A DNA stretch of 64,000 nucleotides from Lonicera japonica (Eukaryota > Streptophyta > Magnoliopsida > Dipsacales > Caprifoliaceae): contig CM038467.1 in the NCBI GenBank assembly GCA_021464415.1, positions 22,352,011-22,416,010 on the forward strand, given 5' to 3'. The position numbers were made by a program, and so were the translations under genes. This document shows, one piece after another, positions 37,278 to 49,300 of the stretch (positions are counted from its first letter, which is position 1; every line of letters starts with the position of its first letter). The notes beneath the pieces were generated by a model. It had not been told where the DNA came from and did no database searches. It saw nothing but the letters and a program-made list of their open reading frames with translations.

Positions 37278-38264
37278 TAGGGGTGGCAATTTCAAACCGA
37301 AAACCGAAAACCGACCGACCGACCAATGTACGAATGGTAACCGACCGACCATTTTTTGATTGGTAACCGACCAATCGGTTACCGACCTAACTCGGTAGCG
37401 GTAGCGGTTTTATATATACGTTTTATCGGTTATTACTGACCGACCGACCAAAATATTTTTCACACTCAATACATCAATAATTAGACAATACTCAGCACAT
37501 TAAGACCCACCCACATACACACACCCTCACTGCCTCACAAAACACACACACACACCCCACCCACAGACACACACCCTCATTGCCTCACACCCTCACTGCC
37601 TCACAGAACACACACAGCGACCCTCACAACACACAGACCCTCACAAATCAAAAGTGAAAAACCCCCGGTGCTACTCCGTCCTCCTCCGTTAACTTCGTAC
37701 CCCCACTCCCTGATTTCCTCACTTCCTCCGTCCTCTCCACTCTCATACTTCTCCCACACTATCATAAACGACACCATCTCCATTCTCCCACTCTCCTTGC
37801 AGTGTCGTCTCAGATCTGTCCTCATTTTCCCAGCCCCGCCTTGCCCCACGGCTCACCGCCCATCTGCTATTTGGTTTGGAGTTTTGGTAATTTGGCTGTT
37901 GCTAGCTATTTGGTTAAGTTTAGGGTTTTTGTTTAGTTTTAATTTAGTTGATGCTTGATATTTGGTATTTCTATATTCTATATTTTTATTTGCTTGATGG
38001 CTGCTGCTGCTATGTTTCCTCCTTGATTTTTTGATGTGCAATGTGCACAGTGTACTACTGCTATTGCTTGCTCATTGCTGCTGCTGCACTTGGTCGGTTT
38101 TTACCGCATTATAACCGAACCGACCGACCAAATCGGTAAAACTGATGGTCGGTTTACCGACCATATCGGTTCGGAAGCGGTTTCGTAAATGCATATACCG
38201 ACATTGGTCGGTTCGGTATAAAACCGACCGTTTCGGTTCGGTAACCGAACCGTGGCCAGCCCTA
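37278..38264. mobile_element. hAT (Ac-like) non-autonomous element with CCGACC subterminal repeats
   Basis: The ends are TAGGGGTGGCAA and, reverse-complemented, TAGGGCTGGCCA. The flanks GTTTGATT (37270-37277) and ATTTGATT (38265-38272) form an 8-bp TSD with one mismatch. Both ends carry dense repeats of CCGACC/ACCGA and their complements (about 37298-37448 and 38092-38250), as in Ac-like subterminal transposase-binding arrays. The 987-bp interior has a CA-rich tract (37500-37620) and a CT-rich, leader-like part (37660-37850) with short ORFs on both strands that I do not regard as genes. Confidence 0.82.
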
Positions 38265-38306
38265 ATTTGATTGGTTTGCAGCCATCTTTCTAATTAAAAC
38301 CACTTA

Positions 38307-38903
38307 GAGCATCCGCACCGGATAGGGTAAATAGATAAATTTACCCTATCTCTCTCTCCAGCGGAAGAATTTGGATGGACAAAATTTGGAAGGTAAGGTA
38401 GAGAACGACTAAATTTACCATTCTCTTAAATTTTACCCTATACGAATATGGATCGATCGTACAAGGCATACGAATGTAGCAGATTCGTATCAAACTAAAA
38501 AAAAAAACCATACGAATTTAGCTCATTCGTATGGGAATTTCTTGATTATATGTATATTTTTTTTTTGCTTTCTAAACCCATACGAATTTGGCTCATTCGT
38601 ATGGGAATTGGATGATTATATTATCTATTTTTTTTAAGTTATATGTGTGAGATAACTAACAAAACTTAAAAAAAAAAATTACAAATTAACCCATACGAAT
38701 TTGGCACATTCATATGGTTGAAAAAGTGCCAATTCATACAATTGTTCTTCAATCGTATGGCATTTTTTTTTTTTTAAACTCATACGAATGTGAGACATTC
38801 GTATGAGTAAAAAAATTACCATTTCCGCTGTGTGCATGTTTTAAAATTTAGTAAGCAATAGCTAAATTTAGCCTAAATTTTAAAATATCCGGTGCGGATG
38901 CTC
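38307..38903. mobile_element. PIF/Harbinger-type MITE carrying a palindrome array
   Basis: It has perfect 18-bp TIRs (GAGCATCCGCACCGGATA) with TTA on both sides (38304-38306 and 38904-38906) and is 597 bp long. The interior holds five spaced palindromes of the form CATACGAAT-n-ATTCGTATG, at about 38466-38490, 38509-38534, 38579-38605, 38691-38717 and 38780-38807. No ORF. Confidence 0.88.
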
Positions 38904-38925
38904 TTATAACTCTATATATTATAGC

Positions 38926-39533
38926 CATTAGCCAGGGACCAAGGGAACATGGGTCCCGCGGACTTATACCCCCACTTAAATTTAGTTTTTTTTTTATGTT
39001 TTATCAACATAATAATATAAATTTTTTTGTGTAAATATTTAAATTTGAAGTTGGATTCGTAAGGTTTTAAAGAATTAAAGATAAAATTATAATTATAGCA
39101 ATTAAAATAAAAAAGTTTTTCTACATTTATAGTAGTATTTCAATAAACATATAACGTATATGTCATTCATCGTTTTTAGAATATGAAAGTTCGGTGAGGA
39201 ATTTTGTAACTCATATTTATTTTTTGAACATCACTTTTTGTAATAGATGTTTTTATTAAATATTTTTTTTAAGAAAAAGAGGACTAAATTTCTTTCCTTA
39301 CTACAATAATAACAAAAGTCGAGAAATTTTGTACCTTGTATTTATTTTTTGGACATCTCTTTTTGTAAAAGATATTTTAATTTTTGTAAGAAAAAAGAGG
39401 TCTAAGTCTCTTCTTTTACTACAATATACAAACTCACTTGTTCTGGTTAAACATCTCTTTATATAATAGATGTTTTTAATATATATATATATATACAAGC
39501 TCCCACTAAATTAAAATATTAGCTCCGCGACTG
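38926..39533. mobile_element. hAT-type non-autonomous element
   Basis: The flanks ATTATAGC (38918-38925) and ATTATAGG (39534-39541) form an 8-bp TSD with one mismatch. The ends are CATTAGCCAGGGACC and, reverse-complemented, CAGTCGCGGAGC. The interior contains a roughly 110-bp direct duplication around AAATTTTGTA and TTATTTTTTGRACATC (about 39195 and 39325). It starts 22 bp from the right end of the Harbinger MITE. Confidence 0.68.
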
Positions 39534-40439
39534 ATTATAGGTTGGGACAAAAGTAAATGTAGTTTAAGGGGGGCATGGTCTCTATTATACATTTGGTTTA
39601 GTTATCATTTATGGCTTTAATTTTACATTATGGCCCTTCCTAATAAATTTTTATGAGTTCTCTATTCAAGATTTTGAAATTATCTAACATTTTACAAGTT
39701 TAAACCTGACAATTTTTGTCATTGATTGTCTTACTAAAGGTAACATTTCATAGTTAGAAAAATTAGACTCCGTTTGATTGCAAAAATGGAAAAGAAAAAT
39801 AAATTTAGTTAGTTTGTGTGAAAAGATAGAAAATAATGCATATATATACACCCCAATCTAATCGTAACTATTGGTAAAAAAAGAAGTAATAAACTCTTAT
39901 TGTTATAAAAATATTGATATGTGGATGTCCATAACTAATCCCACATTGGAATTGTGGTATGAATGAGAGATTACCTAATAGTATATATATTGAATTTGTC
40001 CCACATTGATTATGTAGAGAAGTAAGGAGGTTAGCTCTTAATATAAATAGAGCTAACCCCTACACATATTGGATATCAGTTGAGTAATAAGATTTCTCTT
40101 ATTCTCTTATTTCTTTCTCTCTCTATTATTTTAACACGTTATCAGCACGACTGTTCTACAGTCAATTGGAGGCCATTGCGAAAGCAGGCCACCATAGTTA
40201 AAAAATTTTCCTTCTTCTTGAAGGCCGGCTGGTCATGCGAAAGCATGTCACCATAGTTTCAAATTTATATTTGTTCTTCTTGGAGGCCAGTTCAATATCA
40301 AGCATCGTAATTTCTTCATACGGGTCAGATCTATAATTTTTATTTTTATTTTCTTTCATAATATTATGATTCATGTTGTTTGTCTTTTTATTATTGTTAT
40401 AAATATTGAATATTCTATTTTATAAATAATCTGGACCTG

Positions 40440-40860
40440 AAGTTTCATGATTTATACTTTTGGGACTTTAAATTTATAATCATTATTATCTTGGACCCGA
40501 AGTTTCACGATTTATATTTTTGGAACCTGAAGTTCCCTATTCATCATTATGGACCCGACGATCCATAATTTATTTTTGGGACTTGAAGTTCCCTATTCAT
40601 TATTATGGACCCGAAGATCCATAATTTATATTTGGGACCTGAAGTTCCCTATTTATTATTATGAACCGAAGATCCATAATTTATATTTGGGACTTGAAGT
40701 TCCCTATTCATTATTATGGACCCGAAGATCCATATTTTATTTTTGGGACCTAAAGTTTCCTATTCATTATTATGGACCCGAATATCCAAAAATTTATATT
40801 TGGGACCTGAAGTTCCCCATTCATTATTATAGACCCGAAGATCTATGATTTATATTTGAA
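40440..40860 (+). repeat. 56-57-bp tandem array in the copia leader
   Basis: About six to seven copies alternate GGACCCGAAGATCCATAATT with GGGACCTGAAGTTCCC, spaced at 56-57 bp (GGACCCG at 40550, 40607, 40718 and 40775). One frame stays open through 40549-40848 and yields a repetitive peptide (EVPYSLLWTRRS repeated). I judge this a leader repeat, not a gene. Confidence 0.8.
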
Positions 40861-43800
40861 GTCAAAGGCTTTTATTTTATTTAGAGATATGAAGTTCTCT
40901 AAATTAGGACATGAAGTTTCATAATAATTATTTTGGATCTAAAATTCTGTAGTCATAAATTTGGACATGAAGCTCCATAGTCATAAATTTGGACCTGAAG
41001 TTCCAATAACAATATGCTTCAATAATCAAATCTAAAATTTTGATATAAAAGGATATTGAATTAAAGTCCCATAAATTTGGTAACCTAAATTTGGGCCTGA
41101 AGTCCCATATAACTGTTAAATTTTTATTTAATTAAAATTATATATAACTTTATATATAAGTATGCTGTTGTTATATTATTTCATATTCGAACTTAACAAA
41201 TCTCTTATTCTACCCCTTCTCTATAATTGCTCAAAGCATTACAAACATAATAAATCAGTATATAAGGTTAGAATTTTCAAGCCCGAAGTTTTTTTTTATA
41301 AAACCAAAAGTTTTATTATTTCTTATGAACCCGAAATTTCATATATAAGCAAGAACTTGCAGTTCATTATTTCTTATGAGCCTAAAGTCTCATAAGATAA
41401 AGTATCAACTCTCAACTTTATACGTCATCAATTTATACATACTTAAAAATGACTTAGTAGTTTTTTTGGCAATCCCTGAAAGATAGATAAGACCACCAGA
41501 AGATGGTCATCATGCCAATACTCGTAATGAATAGATTGAATCTATGACAATGGTTGAGTATGACTTTTTATTTTTGATCATTTGCTCCTAAAGCAGCACT
41601 ATCAAAGACTCCCCATCTATTATACCTTGAATATGCTCCTGAAGTAGCAATATCAAGATTATTGTTTTTCAATTGGTCTAGACAAAGTTGGTTGTCTCCT
41701 TATATCAGAATCGAACAACTAAATATTGACAGAATCATAATTTTAGAACAATTAGTTCTAAGGAAATTCCTGAAGTGGTGGTAGAAATGGTAACTGCCCC
41801 AGCAGAGGTATAAAGAAAAATCAATATAAAATTCAAGAACCACCTGAAGTGGTTTGTTGAGAAGTGCCGGACCTTAAATCATAAGTATATACCGAAATAT
41901 GTGGTAGTTAAATACAAGACCTTTATTAATAATGTGAGACAATCATACTGAATGAGGGGAGCATGAAATTATTTTTTTATAAAGCTGTTGATTACACTCC
42001 TCTTGATGAAGAGACTTTTGATGAGAAGTTGAGAGCGAAAAATCAATTTAGGTCCAGAATACCTAAATTATCATTTATTTATGATTCTTTTATTTAAATG
42101 TATGGATTATGGATTACATAATACACTTTTTAGATGGTGTCATATCATATTCTATTATTGAAAAACCAGAAGTTTTTCAATAAGTTAGTGCTTAATATAT
42201 ACAAAAAGTATCCACTATAGTTGGACTTATACCAAAGATTGAAGGCTCCAGAAGAGCATATATAATATATCAACATATTCATTAAAGATTATTATTATCA
42301 AGCAGTTCTTGAAGAAACTTGCTTCACTTTAATGAGTATCATATTGAAATAAATAGTGAAGGTAACAATGAATTACTATGCATTATTAACTAGTGTTGGG
42401 AGCCAGAAGCTTACACTAGAATCATTATTACTTTCTCCTCGGGTCTCTATTGCACAACATTGTGCATTATTACTAGTGTTAAGAGCCAAAAGCTCCCACT
42501 AAAAAAAAATTAAGTATTTTATCATCGAGTGTCTATTATACAACGCTTTTTAGTATTGAATCACTCTTTATTATGAGTAAGAAACTCAAGCCGAGCTCAA
42601 AGTCAAAAATTTAGTTATCTCAACAAATTTCAACTCTTTGCATGATAGGTGGGTATCTTAGAAGTACCATATTAAGAAAAAAAAATAATAAACAACTTTT
42701 AAGGGTACAAGTTTACTAAATTTGTATTTTTTTCTATCATGTATTTGCAAAGGTAAACTTGTTACTAAATTATTTTATTTAAAATTTTTTTGGATTGACA
42801 TTTTTTTTTAAAAGAATGCAAGATGATATTTGTCCCTCTGTAGATGCTCCAAGACTATAGACACCTATTGGTATGTAAGTTTTCTTCATTCTACTATATA
42901 TTATTTTTTTTACAAGCTTATCATGCAAATTCAAAAATACAACTACTAAATTAAATTTTCCCATAGTTAGTTTTATTATTCATATATGGTTTGACCCATT
43001 TTCAATAATCTCGTATTTAAAATCAATTAAAGGAGATGTGTTTATTGCACGTTTTGCAAATTATCACTTTGATGAGAAAGTATTCTCGCCGTTAGGGGGA
43101 GATAAGAAAGTTCCTGCAAAACTATCCGTTCCAGAAGAACGGTGAGAATTATAGTGGAACAATACCACTATGTCTCATCTAGATCCACGTACATCACAAT
43201 ATGAGAAGGTACGGAGAATATAGTTTTGTAAGAAATTGCAAACACATTACTAATTGATTTAATGATGCAGTAAAATGCGACAAAGTTATATGTGCCAGCT
43301 ATAAATACAGTTGTCATAATTAGTATCCATGCAGGATAATTTCAAAATATGGCAATTAATGAATCTGTACCACGCCAGAAGCGTGGCAGACCTATAGGTT
43401 CCAAAGATTGAACTCCCTAGAAGAGGAAGTCTGATTAATCATGCCCTAAGAACACTCCTGAAGAGGTTCCTCATTTCACTCAAGAAGAGGTTATGAGAAA
43501 ATCCACTCTCTTTAAGGATCCTGAAGTGGCCATTGTCTTAAAAAAGTCGCAAGTCCCTGAAGAGACTACATAAGCCCCCGAAGAGGCATTGGTACCAAAT
43601 AATAAAGAGATCTCAATATTTAATAAAAGAGGTGTGGAATATAAATAAAATGTCATCGATGACTTATTTGTATATACAGTAGCTACTGGAATATCAAAGG
43701 GCAATGATAATAATGATATACAACCACGTACAATAAATAAATGTCGACAAGAAAAAATTGGCCAAATGAGAAATTGCCATTAAGGCAAAATTTGAGTCTC

Positions 43801-44352
43801 TAAATGAAACGTTGTATATTTGGACCTATAGTACGAACCCCAAATAATATATTAACATTTTTTTGTTACAAATGGGTGTTCATAAGAAATTAAATTATAA
43901 TAATAGAAAGGAATAAGGCACAACTTGTGGCACAAAGTTTCCTGCAGAAACTTGGGATTGATTATGAGTATAGTATTCCCCTGATTATGGATCCAATATA
44001 TAAATTTTAAATATCTTATAATTAGCTTAACAGTTGTTGAAATATTATATATGAGACTCAGATACTGTGAAACTGCTAATTTATACGGTGACTTAGATTC
44101 TAACATTTATGTGAAAATTCCAGAAGGATTAACTTTGCCTGAAGCAAAGTCGAAGAGTACGTACTCAATAAAATTAAGACGCTAATTGTATGGACTTATC
44201 CATTCCAGAAGAATGCGGTACAAATTCATTCCAGAAGAATGTGATACAATCGTCTTAGTAAAATTTATCTAAGGAATGAAATAGAAACAATCCCATTTGC
44301 CATGTGTCTTTATAAACGAATAATCAAAAATAATTTTCAATAGTAGCAGTTT

Positions 44353-45357
44353 ATGTGGATACATTACTCGAGACTCCTGAAGAGTTCGAAAAAAACTGTT
44401 AACTATTTGAAGAAGGAATTTGAAATGAAGGACCTTGGAAAAATAAAATTCTGTCTCGGCCTGCAGATCGAGAGAAGCACTAGTGGGATATTAGTCCATC
44501 AATCTAATTATACTGAGAATGTATTGAAATGTTTTGGTATGGACAAAGCACATCCACTAAGCACTCCCATGGTTGTCCGGTCTTTAGATGTAATTAAGAA
44601 ATATCCATACCGTCCTAAGGAAGATGATGAAGAAGTATTGAGTCCTGAAGTACCATATTTAAGTGCGATTGGTGCCCTATTATATTTAGCACAATGTACT
44701 AAGCCGGATATTTCATTCTCAGTTAATTTGCTTACTAGATATAACTCAGCACCAACTAAACGACATTAGACTGGTGTCAAACATATCCTCAGATATTTAC
44801 GAGGAACCACTGATTTAGGCTTATTTTATTCACATAATTCTAATGGTTCTGAGTTAATAGGATATGCAGATTCAAGATATCTTTCTGATCCTCATACGGC
44901 ACGATCTCAAACAGGTTATGTATTTCTTAGTGGTAATACTGCTATCTCTTGGCGATCTACTAAACAAACTTTAGTAGCCACTTCTTCTAATCATTCTGAA
45001 ATTTTAGCTCTTCATGAAGCTAGTCGAGAATGTGTGTGGTTGAGATCTTTAATCCATCATATTCGCAGTTCTTGTCAGTTGTCTTCTATTACAGATGTTC
45101 CAAGTATTATCTATGAAGACAATGCATCGTGTATAGCGCAAATTCAAGAAGGTTTCATCAAAGGTGACAGGACTAAACATATTTCACCTAAGTTCTTCTT
45201 CACTCACGAGCTTCAGAAGAATAAAGAGATTGAAGTCAAGCAAATCCGTTCAAGTGACAACTTAGCTGATCTGTTCACAAAGTCATTACCAACGCCGATA
45301 TTCCAGAAGTTAGTTTATGATATTGGCATGCGTCGACTTTATAACAAAAATATATAA
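44353..45357 (+). pseudogene. copia RT C-terminus and RNase H remnant
   Basis: This is the best preserved coding part of the element at 39901-45882. The first half has LKKEFEMKDLGKIKFCLGLQ, STPMVVRSLDV and IGALLYLAQCTKPDISFSVN. After a TAG at 44767-44769, where the family normally has Trp, the frame resumes with VKHILRYLRGTTDLGLFY, SWRSTKQTLVATSS, IYEDNASCIAQ and ADLFTKSLPT and stops at 45357. The canonical RNase H SDADWAG-like motif is altered to ADSRYLSD, so a key acidic/tryptophan stretch is degraded. Confidence 0.88.
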
Positions 45358-45882
45358 ATGTTGTCATTAGGGGGAGTAAATAATCAGGAGGAGCATCCTG
45401 AAGTATGCTACCTAATATTTGCACACTGTACTCTTTTTCCTTTAACTAGGTTTTGTTCCATTGGGTTTTTCTAGTAAAAGTTTTAACGAGGCAGCATATT
45501 GTGCATTTGATACCGATTCAATGATCCGGAAGAATGTTGTACTCTTTTTCCTTCACTTTGGTTTTTTCCCACTCGGTTTTTCCTTAGGAATGTTTTAATG
45601 AGGTAACTATTATTGAATTGTGACATAATGGACATCCAAGGGGGAGTGTTATAAAAATATTGATATGTGAATGTCCATAACTAATCCCACATTGGAATTG
45701 TGGTATGAATGAGAGATTACCTAATAGTATATATATTGGATTTGTCCCACATTGATTATGTAGAGAAGTAAGGAGATTAGCTCTTAATATAAATAGAGCT
45801 AACCCCTACACATATTGGATATCAGTTGAGTAATAAGATTTCTCTTATTCTCTTATTTCTTTCTCTCTCTATTATTTTAACA

Positions 45883-46376
45883 CTTACTTTAAAAACAAAG
45901 TAAATTTTTGGTCCCTCCACTATTGAATTTTGATTTCGTCCCTCATGAGTGGTAACAAAAACTCAACCATCGCCATCTTACACCTATATATTCCATTGAA
46001 GGTAAGCTTTTTCACCAATCAATCATATTTTCTCATCTATATTTTTCTAAAAAGTACCCAAACAATCAAACATACAAAAAAATTCCAAATTCATAAGACA
46101 TAATTTTTAACTCTTGTTCTTCATCTGTCTCAAATAAGAAGAGTCCAGTGTAATTTTTGAAATCCACTAAATTAAAAGTCCATTTTCTTCTTGAACACAT
46201 AATTAGTGCACTAAAATTTAATTAATAAATTTAACACTAACTTTAATAATACATACCAAATGGTACCTATAATATTAATCATACAACTTTATTCTCATAA
46301 CGCATTTTTTTCTAGGATAGGATCCATATATGAACACATGCATTAATACACGTACACATGAATAAACGTAAACTTT
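45883..46376. other. spacer between the copia element and the dioxygenase 3' end
   Basis: This short stretch probably includes the 3' untranslated region of the minus-strand dioxygenase, whose stop codon is at 46377. No ORF, repeat or transposon end is visible apart from the 5-bp CTTAC flank of the copia element. Confidence 0.5.
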
Positions 46377-49300
46377 TTAAACCCGAACCCGGTCCAAGCA
46401 GGATTTGCCATCAAGTTGGTTGCCTTGCTGTAGGCCCAAATACTCCTTGTATGTCATTGGCTTGTAAGCAGGTTTTTCAAATCCCAACAGCTTTGAATCT
46501 GGGCTAACAATTGTCTCCATTGATGGTCCATTAGCCATGGCTAGTGATATCCTTGTTGCTTTATTATTTACCACTGCTCTGTGTACCACGCTCTTGTACT
46601 TCCCGTTACTGAATATCTGTCAATTTGAAAAATCATTCTACTTGAGGCCCTTGCAGTTCAATGGTTAGTACTGCACCATCTCATAAACGAGAGGTTGCAG
46701 TAATACACTTTTGAAATTGGTGGCCGGTCGTGTTGTGTTAAAAGAGATTCCTCCCTATGCTCTTGTTCCCTTATTCCCCTCTCTATGCACTTTAACTCCT
46801 TTAATTATGTAATGGTATTTATTATGTTTGTTCTTTAAATTCCTTTAATTATGTAATTGTTCTCATTGTGTTTGTTTTCTTTTCTCTAATTTTCCAGTAT
46901 ATATAGATGTTCCTCAACTGTAAGAATTACAACATATAGAAGAAATAATACACAGAATACATACATTTTTCTTTTATTTCTCTCTCTTTTTCTGAATTTA
47001 TCATGGTATCAGAGAAAGTTTCTTGATAAAAAAAAATTCTCCGGCACACCTCCGGCGCATCTCCGAGCACAACTATCAAACCCACTTCTCCCCAGAATCA
47101 GAAATACAACACTGAGCAAACAGCATATTCTGGAACCATCAAAATACAATACCCTTATCTTTACTACTCTCGAAATCTATCTAAACAACTGCCAAAACCC
47201 ATCAACCAAACACCATTACCTTCGTCTCCTCAATACGAACCCAACCCCGCAAAAATCACCTCGAAATTCACTCGGACGCGCCCTCACGTGCCACAAAAAG
47301 AATCTGGACCTCGCCTCGCAATCCCACGCGCGCCCTCCACGCGCATCATCCCACGCTTATCACGCGCCACGCGCGCGTCCGTGTCACCCTCCTACGCGCA
47401 CTTACGCGCTCGTCTACTCGCTCACGCGCCGTCAACATTTGTTGACGCCGTTAATGACGTTAGTTAACGGCGGTTAGTTACTGTTCCAAAAAAAAAAAAA
47501 ACATAAAAACACTTGTTCTTAAGGTTTTTCAGCCTTCCGGATTCAACCGTGACATCCGTTCCTGCAAATTCCATTTCTACAATACAAGTCTCAGGTTTTC
47601 ATCTCTGTTAATTCTCTACTCCTCCTTTACCATGTCTTCCATTTCTGAAATCCCTATCACTATTAAACTTGATGGAACCAATTATAGTCATTGGTCCATG
47701 TTATTCCGCAATTTTTTGAAAGGAAAAGGTCTATGGAATTATGTTTCTGGTAAGGAAAAATGCCCTGCTGATACTAACCCCAAGTCTTCTGAATGGGATA
47801 TAAATAATAACAAAATCTTGACATGGCTTGCTAATACCGTGATACCATCCATTAGCATACAACTAGGCAAATGTGATACTGCAGAGAAAGCCTGGAATTT
47901 TTTGGCAAATAGATATGTCCAATCGAATTTTGCCAAAAAGTATAAACTTGAGCAAGATATACGGGCCCTATAGCAACAAACGGGACAATTTGTTTCCGAT
48001 TTTCACGCTAGTATGTCGGTTATCTGGGATCAGCTGGAACTCATGGAACCACAATGGACCACCGATATGAAATTATGGGAAACTTTTCGTGAGGAAACCC
48101 GTCTTGTGCAGTTTCTGATGGCTCTCCGAGAAGAATTTGAACCACTACGGGCTGCCATGCTACATCGGAAACCTCTACCTACCGTTGAAGTGGCCTTGAC
48201 TGAATTACTCACTGAAGAAACCCGTCGAGGCATCTCTTCATCTCTGTCCTCAGTATTTATTGCCACCCATCGCCCTCAGCAACAACCTTACAGACACCCC
48301 ACATATCCTCCTTCCCAGCGCCCTAATCATACCTCAACATATTCCTCAAACCTCTCCCCCCGGCCACCAAAAAGCTTATCGCAGGTCCAATGTAACTACT
48401 GTAAGGAATTTGGTCACACGGTTAAGTACTGCCCCTCCCCTACCTCTCGCTATATGCGAGGCATTCAAAAATCCCCCCACTCTACTGCTGCTTCTGCCAC
48501 CACACCATCTGCTGCAACCACTTTCAACTATCCACCTCCACCTAGTTTTTATCCACCACCCCCTTCTACGGACCTCACCAATCCTTCCCAGCTCAGTCAT
48601 ACTGTTGCATCTGCCTTCTCTACTAACACACATGCCTCCCCCTGGTTCCTCGATTCTGGAGCTTCAAACCACATGACATTTGACCCTACGCACTTTGCTA
48701 CCTCTAGTCCAATCCCCGCCTTTCCCCCGATTCATACTGCCAATGGATCGACTATCTCTGCTAGCCACATCGGTTCGATCAATACTACAAACGGCTTTGT
48801 TGTGCAGAACCGTTCGACAGGGACCTCAGTTGGGACAGGCCATAAAGTTGGACGCCTATATGTCACAGACAGCTTACGGATTCCTTCTCCAAGTGGTTCA
48901 TCCCTCGCCACATTCACACCCAATCCCTCAGCCTTTATTTCTTGGCATTCTAGATTAGGTCATGTTTCCTTCTCTCGTCTTCAATTTATGGTTAATCAAG
49001 GTTTGTTAGGACCAGCAACAATTGACAAAGATCCCTTATGTATTGCTTGTAAACTGGCCAAACAACCAGCTCTTCCTTTTAATAATAGTACTAATGTTTC
49101 AACATCTCCTTTTGATCTTGTGCATTCTGATATATGGGGTCCAGCTCCGGTTACTTTCATGGGTGGGGCCGCTTACTATGTTGTGTTCATTGATGATTAC
49201 TCCCGTTATACCTGGACTTATTTGCTTCGTTCCCGCTCAGATTTTTTGAAAATTTATGTTGAATTTGCCACTATGATCAAAACCCAATTTTCAAAAATCA

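Larger units (their letters stand above)
39901..45882 (+). mobile_element. Ty1/copia retrotransposon with decayed coding region
   Basis: The LTRs are 39901-40136 and 45647-45882 (236 bp each, differing at about three positions). They begin TGTTATAAAAATATTG and end ATTTTAACA. AAGGGGGAG precedes the 3' LTR, and the flanks CTTAT/CTTAC form a 5-bp TSD with one mismatch. Recognisable protein relics, in order, are an integrase C-terminus near 43030-43210 (SPLGGDKK-like, MSHLDPRTSQ), a KRGRPIGSKD motif near 43380, RT at 44353-44769 (KKEFEMKDLGKIKFCLGLQI) and RNase H at 44770-45357. Gag, protease and most of integrase and RT are missing or unreadable. A TAG interrupts the RT-RNase H join at 44767-44769. 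The 5' part contains a 56-bp repeat array. Confidence 0.9.

Noticed and set aside
37601..37958. Overlapping ORFs on both strands in the CT-rich core of the hAT element
   Set aside because: They arise from CA/CT-rich composition; no conserved motif.
40549..40848. 99-codon ORF with repeating peptide
   Set aside because: Product of a 56-57-bp tandem array in a copia leader, not an independent gene.
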